Shown piece by piece: positions 7,259 through 15,849 of a DNA stretch of 32,967 nt. Position 1 is the first letter of the stretch; every line of letters begins with the position of its first letter. The position numbers and the translations under genes were made by a program. The notes under the pieces were generated by a model. The model saw only the letters and a program-made list of their open reading frames with translations. It was not told where the DNA came from and searched no databases. The DNA comes from Methylacidiphilales bacterium (GTDB lineage: Bacteria; Verrucomicrobiota; Verrucomicrobiia; Methylacidiphilales; UBA1321), in assembly GCA_021272315.1 (NCBI GenBank), contig JAJSLI010000053.1:1-32967 (forward strand). The letters run 5' to 3'.

Positions 7259-8584
7259 CTAACGCCGGCCCATGAGCTGGCGCAGCATCTTGTCCGGGCT
7301 TCCGCCGCGGGTGAGCCGCTGCATCATCTTTTTCATCTCTTCGAACCGATGCAAGAGTTCGTTGAGTTCCGTGACGCTGGCGCCGCTGCCGCGGGCGATC
7401 CGCTGGCGCCGGCGGGCGTTCAGGATTCCCGGACGGGAGCGTTCCTCGGGGGTCATGGAGCGAATCATCGCTTCGACCCGGCGAAGCGATTTCTCACCAT
7501 CGACCGAATCCGGCATCTTAGGCATTCCGGGTATCATGCCAAGCACATTTTGCAGCGGCCCGAGCTTGCGCACCATTTTGATCTGGTCGAGGAAGTCCTG
7601 CAGGGTGAACGAGTTCTTGGCCAGCTTTTCGCCCAGTTTTTCCGCTGAGGCCGCGTCGAACTCGGTCTGGGCCTTTTCCACCAGCCCAACCACATCGCCC
7701 ATCCCGAGCAACCGCCCCACCAGCCTTTCCGGCTGAAAAAGCTCCAGCGCGTCCGTCCCCTCCCCCGTACCGAGGAAGCGGATCGGCACCTGCGTGATCC
7801 GCTGGAAGGACAGCGCCGCGCCGCCCCGGGTGTCGGCGTCAAATTTTGAAAGGACGATACCGGTCAGCTTCACCCGGCTCTGGAAGGCCTGCGCCACCTT
7901 CACGGCCGTCTGGCCCGTGGCCGCGTCGGCCACCAGCAGCGTCTCCTGCGGTTCCCACGCCCTGGCCGCCGCTTCGAGTTCGGCCAAGAGCGATTCGTCC
8001 ACGTCGAGCCGCCCGGCCGCGTCGAAGATCGCCACCTCGGCCCGCAGGCGCGCGACCTCCTCCCGCGCCAGCCGCGCGACGTTCTCCGGGCTTTTCTCGC
8101 CCGGGAATGTCAGCACTGTCACCCCGATTTGTTGGCCCAGAATTTGCAACTGGTCGATTGCCGCCGGACGAGCCAGATCTCCCGCGACGAGGACCACGTG
8201 CTGCTTCCGGTTCTTGAACCAGAGCGCCAGCTTGCCCGCCGTGGTCGTTTTGCCCGCGCCGTTCAAGCCGCAGAGCAGGAGCCGCAACGGGCGGTTCGGC
8301 GTCACCCCCTGGTCGGCGCTCGAAAAACAGGCGATCAGCTCGTCGTGGACGATTTTGACGAATTGCTCGCCCGGGCGGATGCTACGGAGCACTTCCTGCC
8401 CGAGGCATTTCTTCTTCACCTCGTCGCAAAAGTCCTTCGCCACCTGGTAATTCACGTCGGCGGCCAGCAGCGCGAGGCGCACCTCGCGCACCGCGTCGGC
8501 CACGTTGCTTTCACTCAGCTTGCCGTAACCGCGCAGCGTCTTGAACACGCTTTGCAACTTTTCCGCGAGAAGATCGAGACTCAT
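7259..8584 (-). CDS. ffh: Signal recognition particle protein Ffh
   Basis: The 441-aa protein has the N domain (1-90), a GTPase G domain (about 95-295) and a methionine-rich M domain (about 320-441). The P-loop is GLNGAGKTTT (106-115), followed by GDLARPAA. G3 is DAAGRL (188-193) where most Ffh have DTAGRL, and G4 is SKFD where most have TKxD. RGGAALS and GTGEGTDALE are standard. The M domain holds GMIPGMPKMP and RQRIARGSGASVTELNELL, the RNA-binding motif. With 4.5S RNA it targets membrane proteins to FtsY and SecYEG. The G3/G4 substitutions are unusual but conservative. Confidence 0.96.
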   Translation of the reverse strand: MSLDLLAEKLQSVFKTLRGYGKLSESNVADAVREVRLALLAADVNYQVAKDFCDEVKKKCLGQEVLRSIRPGEQFVKIVHDELIACFSSADQGVTPNRPLRLLLCGLNGAGKTTTAGKLALWFKNRKQHVVLVAGDLARPAAIDQLQILGQQIGVTVLTFPGEKSPENVARLAREEVARLRAEVAIFDAAGRLDVDESLLAELEAAARAWEPQETLLVADAATGQTAVKVAQAFQSRVKLTGIVLSKFDADTRGGAALSFQRITQVPIRFLGTGEGTDALELFQPERLVGRLLGMGDVVGLVEKAQTEFDAASAEKLGEKLAKNSFTLQDFLDQIKMVRKLGPLQNVLGMIPGMPKMPDSVDGEKSLRRVEAMIRSMTPEERSRPGILNARRRQRIARGSGASVTELNELLHRFEEMKKMMQRLTRGGSPDKMLRQLMGRR

Positions 8585-8668
8585 GCCGCTACCACTCTAC
8601 CGGCAATTTCAGCTTCTGTCATCCCCGGGGGTTATTGGAGTGTGGAGCAGTTTGAATCCAGCGGAAAT

Positions 8669-8989
8669 TTAAGCGTCTGGCTTATCAACTTTTTCGGGAG
8701 ATGGTGGGCAAATCACCTTGAATAGAAAACCTCCGCCTTTAATGAAATAAATCCCGATTGAGCCGCATACCACCAATTTTGCCAACGCATTATGAAAAGC
8801 ATCTAAAGCAGCCACATGTATCGCTTGGCAATAAGCATCCATAGAATCCGACCCAGAATGAATAACGCCCGGAAACGTGTGAAAACTAAAGGCTGAACTA
8901 ATCAAGCTCGGAATGGCTGTGATCGCCTGAACGAGTAAGAAAATTCCAAAAATTCTAATCGCAACCCATATCCATTCGTGCCTAGTCAC
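8669..8989 (-). CDS. Small hypothetical membrane protein with two helices
   Basis: I do not recognise a named family. From a GTG at 8989 the 106-aa product begins with RHEWIWVAIRIFGIFLLVQAI within its first 25 residues, a strongly hydrophobic first helix (about 7-30). A second follows near 75-98 (LAKLVVCGSIGIYFIKGGGFLFKVI). The short, basic C-terminal tail carries PPSPEKVDKP. An in-frame TTG at 9058 would add 23 residues; the GTG was preferred because helix one then sits right at the N-terminus. It lies downstream of the interrupted lyase on the same strand, and ffh follows it at a distance of 84 bases. Confidence 0.55.
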   Translation of the reverse strand: MTRHEWIWVAIRIFGIFLLVQAITAIPSLISSAFSFHTFPGVIHSGSDSMDAYCQAIHVAALDAFHNALAKLVVCGSIGIYFIKGGGFLFKVICPPSPEKVDKPDA

Positions 8990-9082
8990 GCTCAAGAGCC
9001 TGAACCCGCCGCACCAGCAAATCAAGGCAACAAACCTACCATTTCCTCCAAGCCCCAAACGTAATCGGCAACGCCCTTCACT

Positions 9083-10738
9083 TCAATGCGCGTTCAGATC
9101 GCGGTGGGTCAAGGGTTGAAAGGCCGCAAGCCAGACGTCGTCTCCGGCGATGTGAAACGCGAACAGCGACGGATAAGGTGCCGGAAATTTGTACAGGCGG
9201 GGGTTGGCAGGATCGTGCCCCGCATCGCCCGGCGCCACGGGATCGATACGCGCGCCTGCGGCGGGTATGAACACCGTCTCAAGGATCTTTTGCGTGTTCG
9301 GCAGGTCGATTCCCATGAGGTTATGGTAATGATTGTAGGGTATCTCATAGATATCCCCCATGGCCATCGGATGCAGCGGAGTCGTCACCGACGCGGGCGG
9401 CGGCTCGCCCAGGCGGAGCGAAGCAAAGACTTCCATGAAGGTCGTGAGGCGCTTCGCCGCCGGGGTATAGACGTCGATGCCCTGGTTCCAGGCGATCTCG
9501 GCCAGGTTCATCGCCGAGTCAAACGCCACTTCGACGTGGCCCAAATCCCGGCTGTTCTCCGCACAATAGCCGTTCACGTAGGTTCCCGGCGCGCCGGTCC
9601 AGACGATGCCCGGGTCCTTCGCATTCACGGACTTGGTCATATAGGTGATGTCGTCGCCCAGTTTCCCCCGTCGTTTGTCGACGCTGAAGTTCTCCCGGCT
9701 CTGCGCGATCCACGAGGTCCAGTCCTTGGGGAACGTGGGAGCGTCGAGCGTCGTGAGGAACTCGTCGCTGGGGGTGACTTCCGGCGTCCAGTAATCGGGG
9801 ACTTTCGGGGCGGGGCCGTCGTCGGTGAGATAGTAGTACGCGGGCACACAGTTGACCCAATGGTTGAGCGCCTCGTAGAAGGCGGCCGGGTCCTCGTTGT
9901 AGACCCCGATGGCCCCCATCGCGTTGATCACCGCCAGTTCCCGGTTTCCGAACGCGATGCGGTTATGCAGCGGGGGAAGGAAGACATCGTTGAACCACTT
10001 GGCGATGACCCGGTCATTCTTCCAGTCGGGATCGGTCGCGTGGAGCAGGTCGGCGGCCATGGGAAAGATGGCGCCGGTCCATGAAACCAACAGATACCAG
10101 GCCTGGCCCTCGTGCGAGGTGACGGTCGCAGCGTAAGTTTCCAGGATTTTCTCCCCGTTCCTGGCGAACGTCTTGTCTCCGGTGAAAAAAAACATCAAGG
10201 CCTGGGCGTAGGCCGCATTGGCAGCATCCATCTCCTCGAAGGCCCCGACCGCGCCGCGCCCCGAAATGCCCGACGAGATGACGGCGGGCGGCTGTTTCAT
10301 TTTGTCGGGGTAGTTCGGATTCGCGAATTTCGAATTCTTGAGCCTGAGGAAGGCACTCGCCCACGGCTACGCTCCGGCGGCGATCTTCTGCTTGATGAAG
10401 TTCAGTTCGTCGAGGTCGTTGAGCGTTCCCGGATGCTTGAAGCTGAACGGGACGGTTATCTCCACCTGCGCCCCGGCGGTGTCGGCCGGTTTGAGCTTCA
10501 GCAAATCCGCAAAATTGTATTCCTTGTTGTTGACCTTGACCCGGTACGGTTGAAGTTCCTTTTGATCGCCACCAAGCCGCATCACGGCACCCGGAGGGAC
10601 TTGGCCCGTGTCCGCTACTGGTTGGGAGGTGGCATTTGTCGCCATCGTGGTTGTTCCGGTCGTCTGACCGTGCAGCAAGGCGAACCCGATAAGCCAAGAA
10701 GCGAAAGCCATCCCAATCCAAAATTTAATATTATACAT
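9083..10738 (-). pseudogene. Alginate-lyase-family protein (PF05426-type), interrupted by in-frame TAG at codon 124
   Basis: The frame from ATG 10738 to 9083 encodes a secreted lyase-like protein of about 550 codons with one internal TAG at 10367-10369. Before it are a signal peptide (1 to about 27), the domain AVMRLGGDQKELQPYRVKV and FIKQKIAAGA. After it the same frame continues PWASAF. The closest paralog (24013-25662) reads GAEPWATAF, so the stop replaces a GAG Glu codon by one base. Downstream motifs are intact: FGNRELAVINAM, RDLGHVEVAF, AWNQGIDVY, YNHYHN. The intact relatives are probably secreted polyuronate lyases. The fragment from a Met at 10300 would lack a signal peptide. Confidence 0.8.
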
Positions 10739-10894
10739 TTTATAATTAGCTGAGGATTCAAAGAGCTTTATTTGGACAGTCGTAATTGCGGCTATGAATA
10801 TTTTCTTGTCTCGAAAATGAATGCCACTGCCACGTCTACACGTGGTTATCACTGTTTTGCGCCCCTTAAAGTCTATTATATCGCAATTACGTTC

Positions 10895-10903
10895 TAATTG
10901 TAG
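10895..10903 (+). promoter_or_regulatory. TAATTGTAG element, site 1 (putative operator)
   Basis: First of six exact copies of TAATTGTAG in the window. The surrounding bases are GTTC before and CAAT after, so TTCTA is followed four bases later by TAGCA, a near-inverted pair. It lies in the upstream region of the interrupted lyase gene (start 10738). Confidence 0.5.
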
Positions 10904-10968
10904 CAATCCACTGCAAACGGAACGGAATCAACTTTATTCCCTTCATAAAAGCCATTCCAAGTGACAAG

Positions 10969-11024
10969 GGTAAAACCGAACGATGCCGGCGAGGTCAGCT
11001 TCCTCCGGGCTTTACCTTTTATTG
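10969..11024 (+). terminator. Terminator-like hairpin
   Basis: GGTAAA (10969-10974) pairs with TTTACC (11011-11016). Inside, CCGGCGAGG and CCTCCGG form a bulged inner stem. TTTTATT follows on the plus strand. That orientation would stop plus-strand transcripts, yet the neighbouring genes are on the minus strand, where no U-run follows. It may act as a partial block between the fusion-gene operon and the lyase gene. Confidence 0.3.
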
Positions 11025-11077
11025 TTCAGGACTCAACACCGCGGGCGACAACGATCATCTACATGCCCGCTACCTGA

Positions 11078-13363
11078 TTAAAATTCATCATAGGCGATTT
11101 GGTGCGGCAAAACACCGAGGTCTGTGAGCATTTTAAGGCATGCTTTGATCATCAAGGGCGGACCGCAAAGGTAGTATTCGACGGCCTTGGGATTGGCATG
11201 CTCGCGCAAGTACTTTTCAAAGACGACTTCATGGATGAAACCGACGTGGCTCTGCCAGTTGTCCTCCGGCAGCGGTGAGGAGAGGGCGAGATGGAAGTCG
11301 AAGTTGTGGTGATTCTTCGCGAGGTTTTCGAAATAGTCTTCGTAGAAGATTTCCTGCTTCGAGCGCGCGCCATACCAGAAGCTGACCTTGCGATCGGTCT
11401 TCTCTGTCTCAAAAAGGTGAGATAGATGGGCTCGCAGAGGAGCCATGCCTGCACCGCCGCCAATGTAGACCATCTCTTTTTGCGTCGGCTTGATGTGAAA
11501 ATCGCCAAAGGGACCTATGGCGGTGACGATGTCGCCATTCTTGAGATTGAAGACGTAGCTGGAGCCGACACCGGGAGGACAATCCTGGCCGGGTGGCGGG
11601 GTGGCGATGCGGACATTGAAGCGCAGCGTGCTCTCGGTCTTTTGGTTGCCGGCGAGCGAATAGTTGTTTCGGCGTGGCGAGGCGCCGGAATTCTTCGCCA
11701 CCAAGTCGAAGACATGCTGTTGCTCCCATACCTTGGCGTAAGGCTCTGGGATGTCGTAATCGCGGAACCGAATCTCTTCGTAGGGAGGGATGTCGAGTTG
11801 CAGGTAGTCGCCCGGGGTGAATGCGACGATCTCGGTGGAATCGACCGGTTCGAGGACGAGTTCCTTGATAAAGGTGGCGACGTTGCGGTTGCTGACGACA
11901 CGCAACTCATACGTTTTCTGGGAGCGCGCGCCAACTCCGCCGGCATGGAGAATATTGAGATGGAGCCGCCCGTTGCGTTCTTCGAGCGGATAGGTGGCCA
12001 GTCCCCGGCAGATTGGGGCGCGGGCGGGCGACCCGTCGGAGAGGTGGAAACGTCCGTTGTGTTTGGGGCACTCGATAATGTCGTCCTTAACCAAACCGCC
12101 GGACAGGTGGGTGTTGCCGTGCGTGCAAATACCGTCCGTGGCGTAGAGCTTTCCGGCGGCATCGCGGATGAGCGCGTAGGTTTTCTTACTGTGGTCGAAG
12201 CGGAGTACATCGGCGGGGCCGAGATCAGCAGCGGCACAGATTTCGATCCAGCCTTGGACATCGGGCTTGACGTCGGAAGGGCGAAGACTTTCGTCGAGGC
12301 GGGCCTTGGCCTCTGGAAGCCGTCGCTTCACATGATAAGCGGGATCCTTCACTTGCCGGAAAATTGCGGAAATGATTTCGCGCCAAGAGGCGAGGAGGCT
12401 CGGATACGGCGTGGGCATGTCGTCCTTCACGGCGGCGTGAAGCTTCGGCAGCACGTGGTAGGGCACCAGCGGGAACATGTGGTGTTCCACGTGGTAGTTC
12501 ATGTTCCAATAGAGATACCGGTGGATCGGATTCATATAGACCGTCCGGCAGTTAAGGCGATGGTCGAGGACGTTTTCAGCGAGCCCGGCGTGCTGGGTGA
12601 GGCCATAGACGACCATGAGCCAGGAGCCGGCGAGATTAGCCAGTCCCACAAAAAGCAGCGGCAGAATGCTGCGGGTGGCGAGGGCGAGAGCGATGACACC
12701 AAGGTAAATAAGAAGAGAAATGCGGGCTTTAAAGTAGATTTTCGGGAATTCGCTCTCGGGGATGAAAGTCTTCTCGGCTGCGCTCATGCGACCGAACGAA
12801 TGGAGAATGAGCTGCTTGAAATATTTCGGATAAACCGGGATGTTAAAGAAAGAGAGAATGATTCCTTTGACATCGGGCGGACGGGGAACGGCGATTTCGG
12901 GGTCCCGGCCAACAATGATGGTATCACTGTGGTGACGGTTGTGGCTCCAACGCCAGACAGTGGACTCACGCATGACCATGAACGAAGCGATCTCGTAGAG
13001 GGCGTTGTTCATCCAGTCGGTCTTGAAGGCAGTCCCGTGACCAGCCTCGTGCCAGCGGGAGTCGGAGGTCGAAGCATAGAGCACGCTGTAAAGCGCGTAG
13101 GGCAGAATCACCCACCAGGAACCCCAGAGAAGATAGGTGGCGTAGCCGCTGCCCAGGATCAGGGCAAACCAGAGAATCGTATCGCGGATGGCCGGGCCGT
13201 CGCGGCGCTCCAGCAGCTTGCGCATGGTCTCGCGCGAAATCGGGCATTGATACCAGTCCGCCTCGGCCAGGCCCCGTTCGACGGCGAGATGGGAATTTAC
13301 TCCGGTCAGGCTATAATCAAGTTTGGCCGGTGACTTGGTCAGGGTGGCGGTATCATGGCTCAT
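11078..13363 (-). CDS. Three-domain fusion: fatty-acid-desaturase-type di-iron oxygenase, Rieske ferredoxin, NqrF-like reductase
   Basis: The 761-aa protein joins three modules. Residues 60-330 are an integral-membrane desaturase/hydroxylase domain with all three histidine boxes, HEAGH (105-109), HNRHH (141-145) and HVEHH (291-295), and hydrophobic segments near 62-98 and 213-255. Residues 370-470 are a Rieske domain: C413-T-H415 and C432-P-K-H435. Residues 483-761 are a ferredoxin-reductase domain like NqrF, with RNNYSLAG (565-572) for FAD, GGGAGMAPLRA (635-645) and CGPPLM (733-738) for NAD(P)H. The desaturase part resembles the MocD type of the rhizopine genes mocDEF, where the three roles are separate proteins. 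A self-sufficient NAD(P)H oxygenase is inferred. The substrate is unknown. It sits 24 bases after galM. Confidence 0.85.
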   Translation of the reverse strand: MSHDTATLTKSPAKLDYSLTGVNSHLAVERGLAEADWYQCPISRETMRKLLERRDGPAIRDTILWFALILGSGYATYLLWGSWWVILPYALYSVLYASTSDSRWHEAGHGTAFKTDWMNNALYEIASFMVMRESTVWRWSHNRHHSDTIIVGRDPEIAVPRPPDVKGIILSFFNIPVYPKYFKQLILHSFGRMSAAEKTFIPESEFPKIYFKARISLLIYLGVIALALATRSILPLLFVGLANLAGSWLMVVYGLTQHAGLAENVLDHRLNCRTVYMNPIHRYLYWNMNYHVEHHMFPLVPYHVLPKLHAAVKDDMPTPYPSLLASWREIISAIFRQVKDPAYHVKRRLPEAKARLDESLRPSDVKPDVQGWIEICAAADLGPADVLRFDHSKKTYALIRDAAGKLYATDGICTHGNTHLSGGLVKDDIIECPKHNGRFHLSDGSPARAPICRGLATYPLEERNGRLHLNILHAGGVGARSQKTYELRVVSNRNVATFIKELVLEPVDSTEIVAFTPGDYLQLDIPPYEEIRFRDYDIPEPYAKVWEQQHVFDLVAKNSGASPRRNNYSLAGNQKTESTLRFNVRIATPPPGQDCPPGVGSSYVFNLKNGDIVTAIGPFGDFHIKPTQKEMVYIGGGAGMAPLRAHLSHLFETEKTDRKVSFWYGARSKQEIFYEDYFENLAKNHHNFDFHLALSSPLPEDNWQSHVGFIHEVVFEKYLREHANPKAVEYYLCGPPLMIKACLKMLTDLGVLPHQIAYDEF

Positions 13364-13387
13364 TGTGGCATCGGGCTTGGGCGGGGT

Positions 13388-14443
13388 TTAATGGGTCGAA
13401 AACGCGTAAACGGTAGTGTGGCGGAGAAGCTGACCGGGCCGCAGGATAATGTTGCCGAGCGCAGGCGTGTTGGCGCCGTCGGGATAGCTCTCGCATTCCA
13501 GGCACAAACCCGCGTGCGGGCCATAAGGCTGCCCGGACTTCCCGATCAGGGATCCGTCCAGCAAGACTCCAGTATAGAGTTGAAGGCAATCCTCGGTCGT
13601 GCTCACCGTGAGAACCCGGCCACTGGCCGGTTCAAAAACTCGTGCGGCCAACCTTAACGCTTTTTCTGAAGACTTGTCGGCGCCGGAGCGTGACAGAAAA
13701 TAGAGGTCGCCGTGCGCCTGGAAAAGGTGCGGCAAGGCGTCGCCAATGCGCCGCGGGTGGTTGAAGTCATTGCCCTGGCCGGCGAGCGGTACGCGCCGAC
13801 CCAGCAGAGCCATGCGTTCGTCAGTCGGCGCGTAGGCCTCGGCATGGATTTGCAACTCATGACCTTCAATGGTTCCCATCCCCTCCCCGGCGAGATTGAA
13901 GTAGGAGTGCTGCGTCAGACTGAAAGGGGTGGCTCGATCTGTCGTCGCCTCCGTCTCAATCACGAACGCATTATCGGCAGTGAGAGTGTAGATCACGGTT
14001 ACATTCACTGTGCCCGGATATCCCTCCTCCCCATCGGGGCTGCGATAAGCAAGTCGCAGCGAGTCTGCCCCGTCGACGCGAGACAAAGGGATTGCCGACC
14101 AAAGCCGGCGGTCGAATCCACTCCAACCGCCATGCAAATGGTTGGGCGGATCGTTGGGAGCAAGCTCGTAGGCACGCCCGTCGAGAACAAAGCGGGAGCG
14201 GTTAATGCGTCCGGCCACCCGCCCGGCAATGGCACCGATATAGGGATGCGGAGCAAGATATCTCTCTAGATTGTCAAAGCCGAGCACGACATCGGCAACC
14301 TGTCCATGGCGATCCGGAACACAAAGAGACGTAACGATGCCTCCCAGCGTTATGACCTGCAACGATGCGCCGGCATCATTTTTCAAGGTGAACGCTTGAA
14401 CCAATTCACCGGTTGGGAGACTTCCGAAGGGATGGCGTTGCAT
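13388..14443 (-). CDS. galM: Aldose 1-epimerase (mutarotase)
   Basis: The 351-aa protein shows the GalM hallmarks: LQVITLGGIVTSLCVPDRHG, NHLHGGWSGFDRRLW with H104, SLTQHSYFNLAG with H179, and the C-terminal base in CLECESYPDGANTP (E316). It interconverts alpha and beta anomers of aldoses, which is useful once oligosaccharides are cleaved. No signal peptide is seen. The ATG at 14443 fits the family start; a TTG at 14491 just after the stop of the preceding gene would add 16 residues. It lies in one operon between the UroD-like gene and the desaturase fusion. Confidence 0.93.
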   Translation of the reverse strand: MQRHPFGSLPTGELVQAFTLKNDAGASLQVITLGGIVTSLCVPDRHGQVADVVLGFDNLERYLAPHPYIGAIAGRVAGRINRSRFVLDGRAYELAPNDPPNHLHGGWSGFDRRLWSAIPLSRVDGADSLRLAYRSPDGEEGYPGTVNVTVIYTLTADNAFVIETEATTDRATPFSLTQHSYFNLAGEGMGTIEGHELQIHAEAYAPTDERMALLGRRVPLAGQGNDFNHPRRIGDALPHLFQAHGDLYFLSRSGADKSSEKALRLAARVFEPASGRVLTVSTTEDCLQLYTGVLLDGSLIGKSGQPYGPHAGLCLECESYPDGANTPALGNIILRPGQLLRHTTVYAFSTH

Positions 14444-14493
14444 CGGGTAAAGAACGTCCGTCAGTTTGTAGAGTCGTTGGATGTGCACCAAGC

Positions 14494-15753
14494 TCAGGTC
14501 ATCGCACCGTTGAATTCGTGAACCGCATCAATCATCGCGACAATGTTTTCAGTAGGAGTCAAAGCCTGGACGTTATGGATGGAATTGAAGACAAATCCTC
14601 CTCCCGGAGCAAATATCTCACAACGCTCGATGACTTCACGGCGCACCTCGTCAGGCTTACCAAACGGGAGAGTCTTCTGCGTGTTGACACCGCCACCCCA
14701 GAACGTGATCCGGTCGCCGTAACGCTCCTTGAGGAGTTTTGCCTCCATACCCTTCGCCGAGCATTGGACCGGGTTAATGATGTCGAATCCCGCCTCGATC
14801 ATACTCGGTAGTAAACCCTCGATGGCACCGCAGGAATGTTTGAAGGTTTTCCACGAAGTATGAGCGTGAATCCAATCGTTGATCTGGCGGTAACGCGGTT
14901 TCCATATCTCGTCGAAGGTAGCACAGGAACAGAATGTGGATGTCTGTGTGCCAAAGTCAGTGCCACAGACAACGACCACGTCTATGACCTCGCCGGCAAT
15001 CGCATGCAAACTGGCGAGATTTTCCAGGGCAATTTCTACTTGGCGATCGAAGAGATCCATCACGAAATCCGGATCGGTCGCCACCGTCATATACCACTGG
15101 GCAACATCGCGGACACCTTTGGGAGCGGCGAGAAAAGGCGCTGGCACGAGAGCAATGTCGCCGAGTGCAGTACCATTAAGATGAGTGACCACCGCACGAT
15201 CCGCGCCACGGAATAGTTGCGCTTGCTCCCGCCAATAAGCTTCTTCCGCCGGCTGCATGGGACCGAATTCCTCAAGATTCTCCTCAATATTGAGATTGTC
15301 CTCGTCAATTTCCCCCTGTCGGATTATCGAATCGAAGAAAAAGCCTGTTTTCGGCATGTGCCCGCTGTGGGGAGCCGAGCGGTCGCCCATCGGGTGGATG
15401 TATGTCCCGTTCTCCTTTTCATCCACTTCGAAATGCTCCGAAACGAGAAGTTCCTGCCCCCAAGGAGCCCGCCACGCTTTCCAATTTTCGTTCACGAACC
15501 CGAAAATGGTGCGGTTCGGAAAGATCGGGGTCGTATCAATCCCCATCGCGTTCTTGAGATCGTCCTCCACCAGACCGAGCATTTGGAAGGGCTCGCAGAC
15601 CTTCACCGGGCGCGGCTCGAGCTTATAGTGGCAACGCAGATTTTCGACGATACTGCAATGGATACCGGTGATGAATGACGCACCGAAATCCATCGGCAGG
15701 CAGTCTGGTTGACGGTGTGCAATGGCAGCATGAATGCGTTCTTTGGATGTCAT
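14494..15753 (-). CDS. Uroporphyrinogen decarboxylase/MtaA-CmuA superfamily protein
   Basis: The 419-aa protein begins MTSKERIHAAIAHRQPDCLPMDFG, the usual start of UroD-superfamily proteins. Later it has HSCGAIEGLLPSMIEAGFDIINPVQ, where the His-x-Cys pair matches the zinc-binding HxC of methyltransferases of the MtaA/CmuA group. The C-terminus is FAPGGGFVFNSIHNVQALTPTENIVAM. True heme-pathway UroD is shorter (about 350 aa), and no heme genes are near. Members of this group occur beside sugar catabolic genes with unknown function. ATG at 15753 is preferred to a TTG three codons upstream. It is the first gene of an operon with galM and the desaturase fusion, divergent from an AraC regulator. 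Confidence 0.8.
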   Translation of the reverse strand: MTSKERIHAAIAHRQPDCLPMDFGASFITGIHCSIVENLRCHYKLEPRPVKVCEPFQMLGLVEDDLKNAMGIDTTPIFPNRTIFGFVNENWKAWRAPWGQELLVSEHFEVDEKENGTYIHPMGDRSAPHSGHMPKTGFFFDSIIRQGEIDEDNLNIEENLEEFGPMQPAEEAYWREQAQLFRGADRAVVTHLNGTALGDIALVPAPFLAAPKGVRDVAQWYMTVATDPDFVMDLFDRQVEIALENLASLHAIAGEVIDVVVVCGTDFGTQTSTFCSCATFDEIWKPRYRQINDWIHAHTSWKTFKHSCGAIEGLLPSMIEAGFDIINPVQCSAKGMEAKLLKERYGDRITFWGGGVNTQKTLPFGKPDEVRREVIERCEIFAPGGGFVFNSIHNVQALTPTENIVAMIDAVHEFNGAMT

Positions 15754-15766
15754 GGGAGACAAACGT

Positions 15767-15780
15767 AAAGTAAATACTTT
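15767..15780. promoter_or_regulatory. Inverted repeat in the divergent UroD-like/AraC intergenic region
   Basis: AAAGTA and TACTTT form a perfect 6-bp inverted repeat around AA, 14 bases before the ATG of the UroD-like gene and within the 96-base gap to the AraC gene. This is where an operator for the divergent operon would be expected. Function is inferred from position only. Confidence 0.3.
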
Positions 15781-15849
15781 TTCAATTTATCAGAGAACTC
15801 CTCCGGTTTCATCTCGCCAGAGGACAAAAAGTTATCATATTTTGTTCCC

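Larger units (their letters stand above)
10739..11077. other. Intergenic region upstream of the interrupted lyase
   Basis: These 339 bases lie between the stop of the desaturase-Rieske fusion and the start of the interrupted lyase gene, both on the minus strand. They hold a TAATTGTAG element (10895-10903) about 160 bases upstream of the lyase ATG. They also contain an inverted pair CGTAATTGCG (10784-10793) / CGCAATTACG (10882-10891), the terminator-like hairpin at 10969-11024, and GCGGGC/GCCCGC (11041-11046, 11065-11070). The AT content is higher than in the flanking genes, as expected for a promoter. No gene is credible. Confidence 0.5.

Noticed and set aside
9086-10084. 332-codon open frame on the plus strand
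   Set aside because: Antisense to the interrupted lyase. The lyase reading matches five paralogs, while this frame matches nothing.
5233-10369. Recoding of stop codons (TAA/TAG read as Glu) as an explanation for the two interrupted genes
   Set aside because: TAA and TAG end other intact genes here (for example the L,D-transpeptidase by TAG, the fusion protein and LacI neighbours by TAA or TGA) at the expected lengths, so a changed code is unlikely.
11426-13333. 635-codon open frame on the plus strand, opposite the desaturase fusion
   Set aside because: It is antisense to a gene with complete motifs for three domains, its own translation shows no family motif, and long antisense frames are common in GC-rich codon usage.
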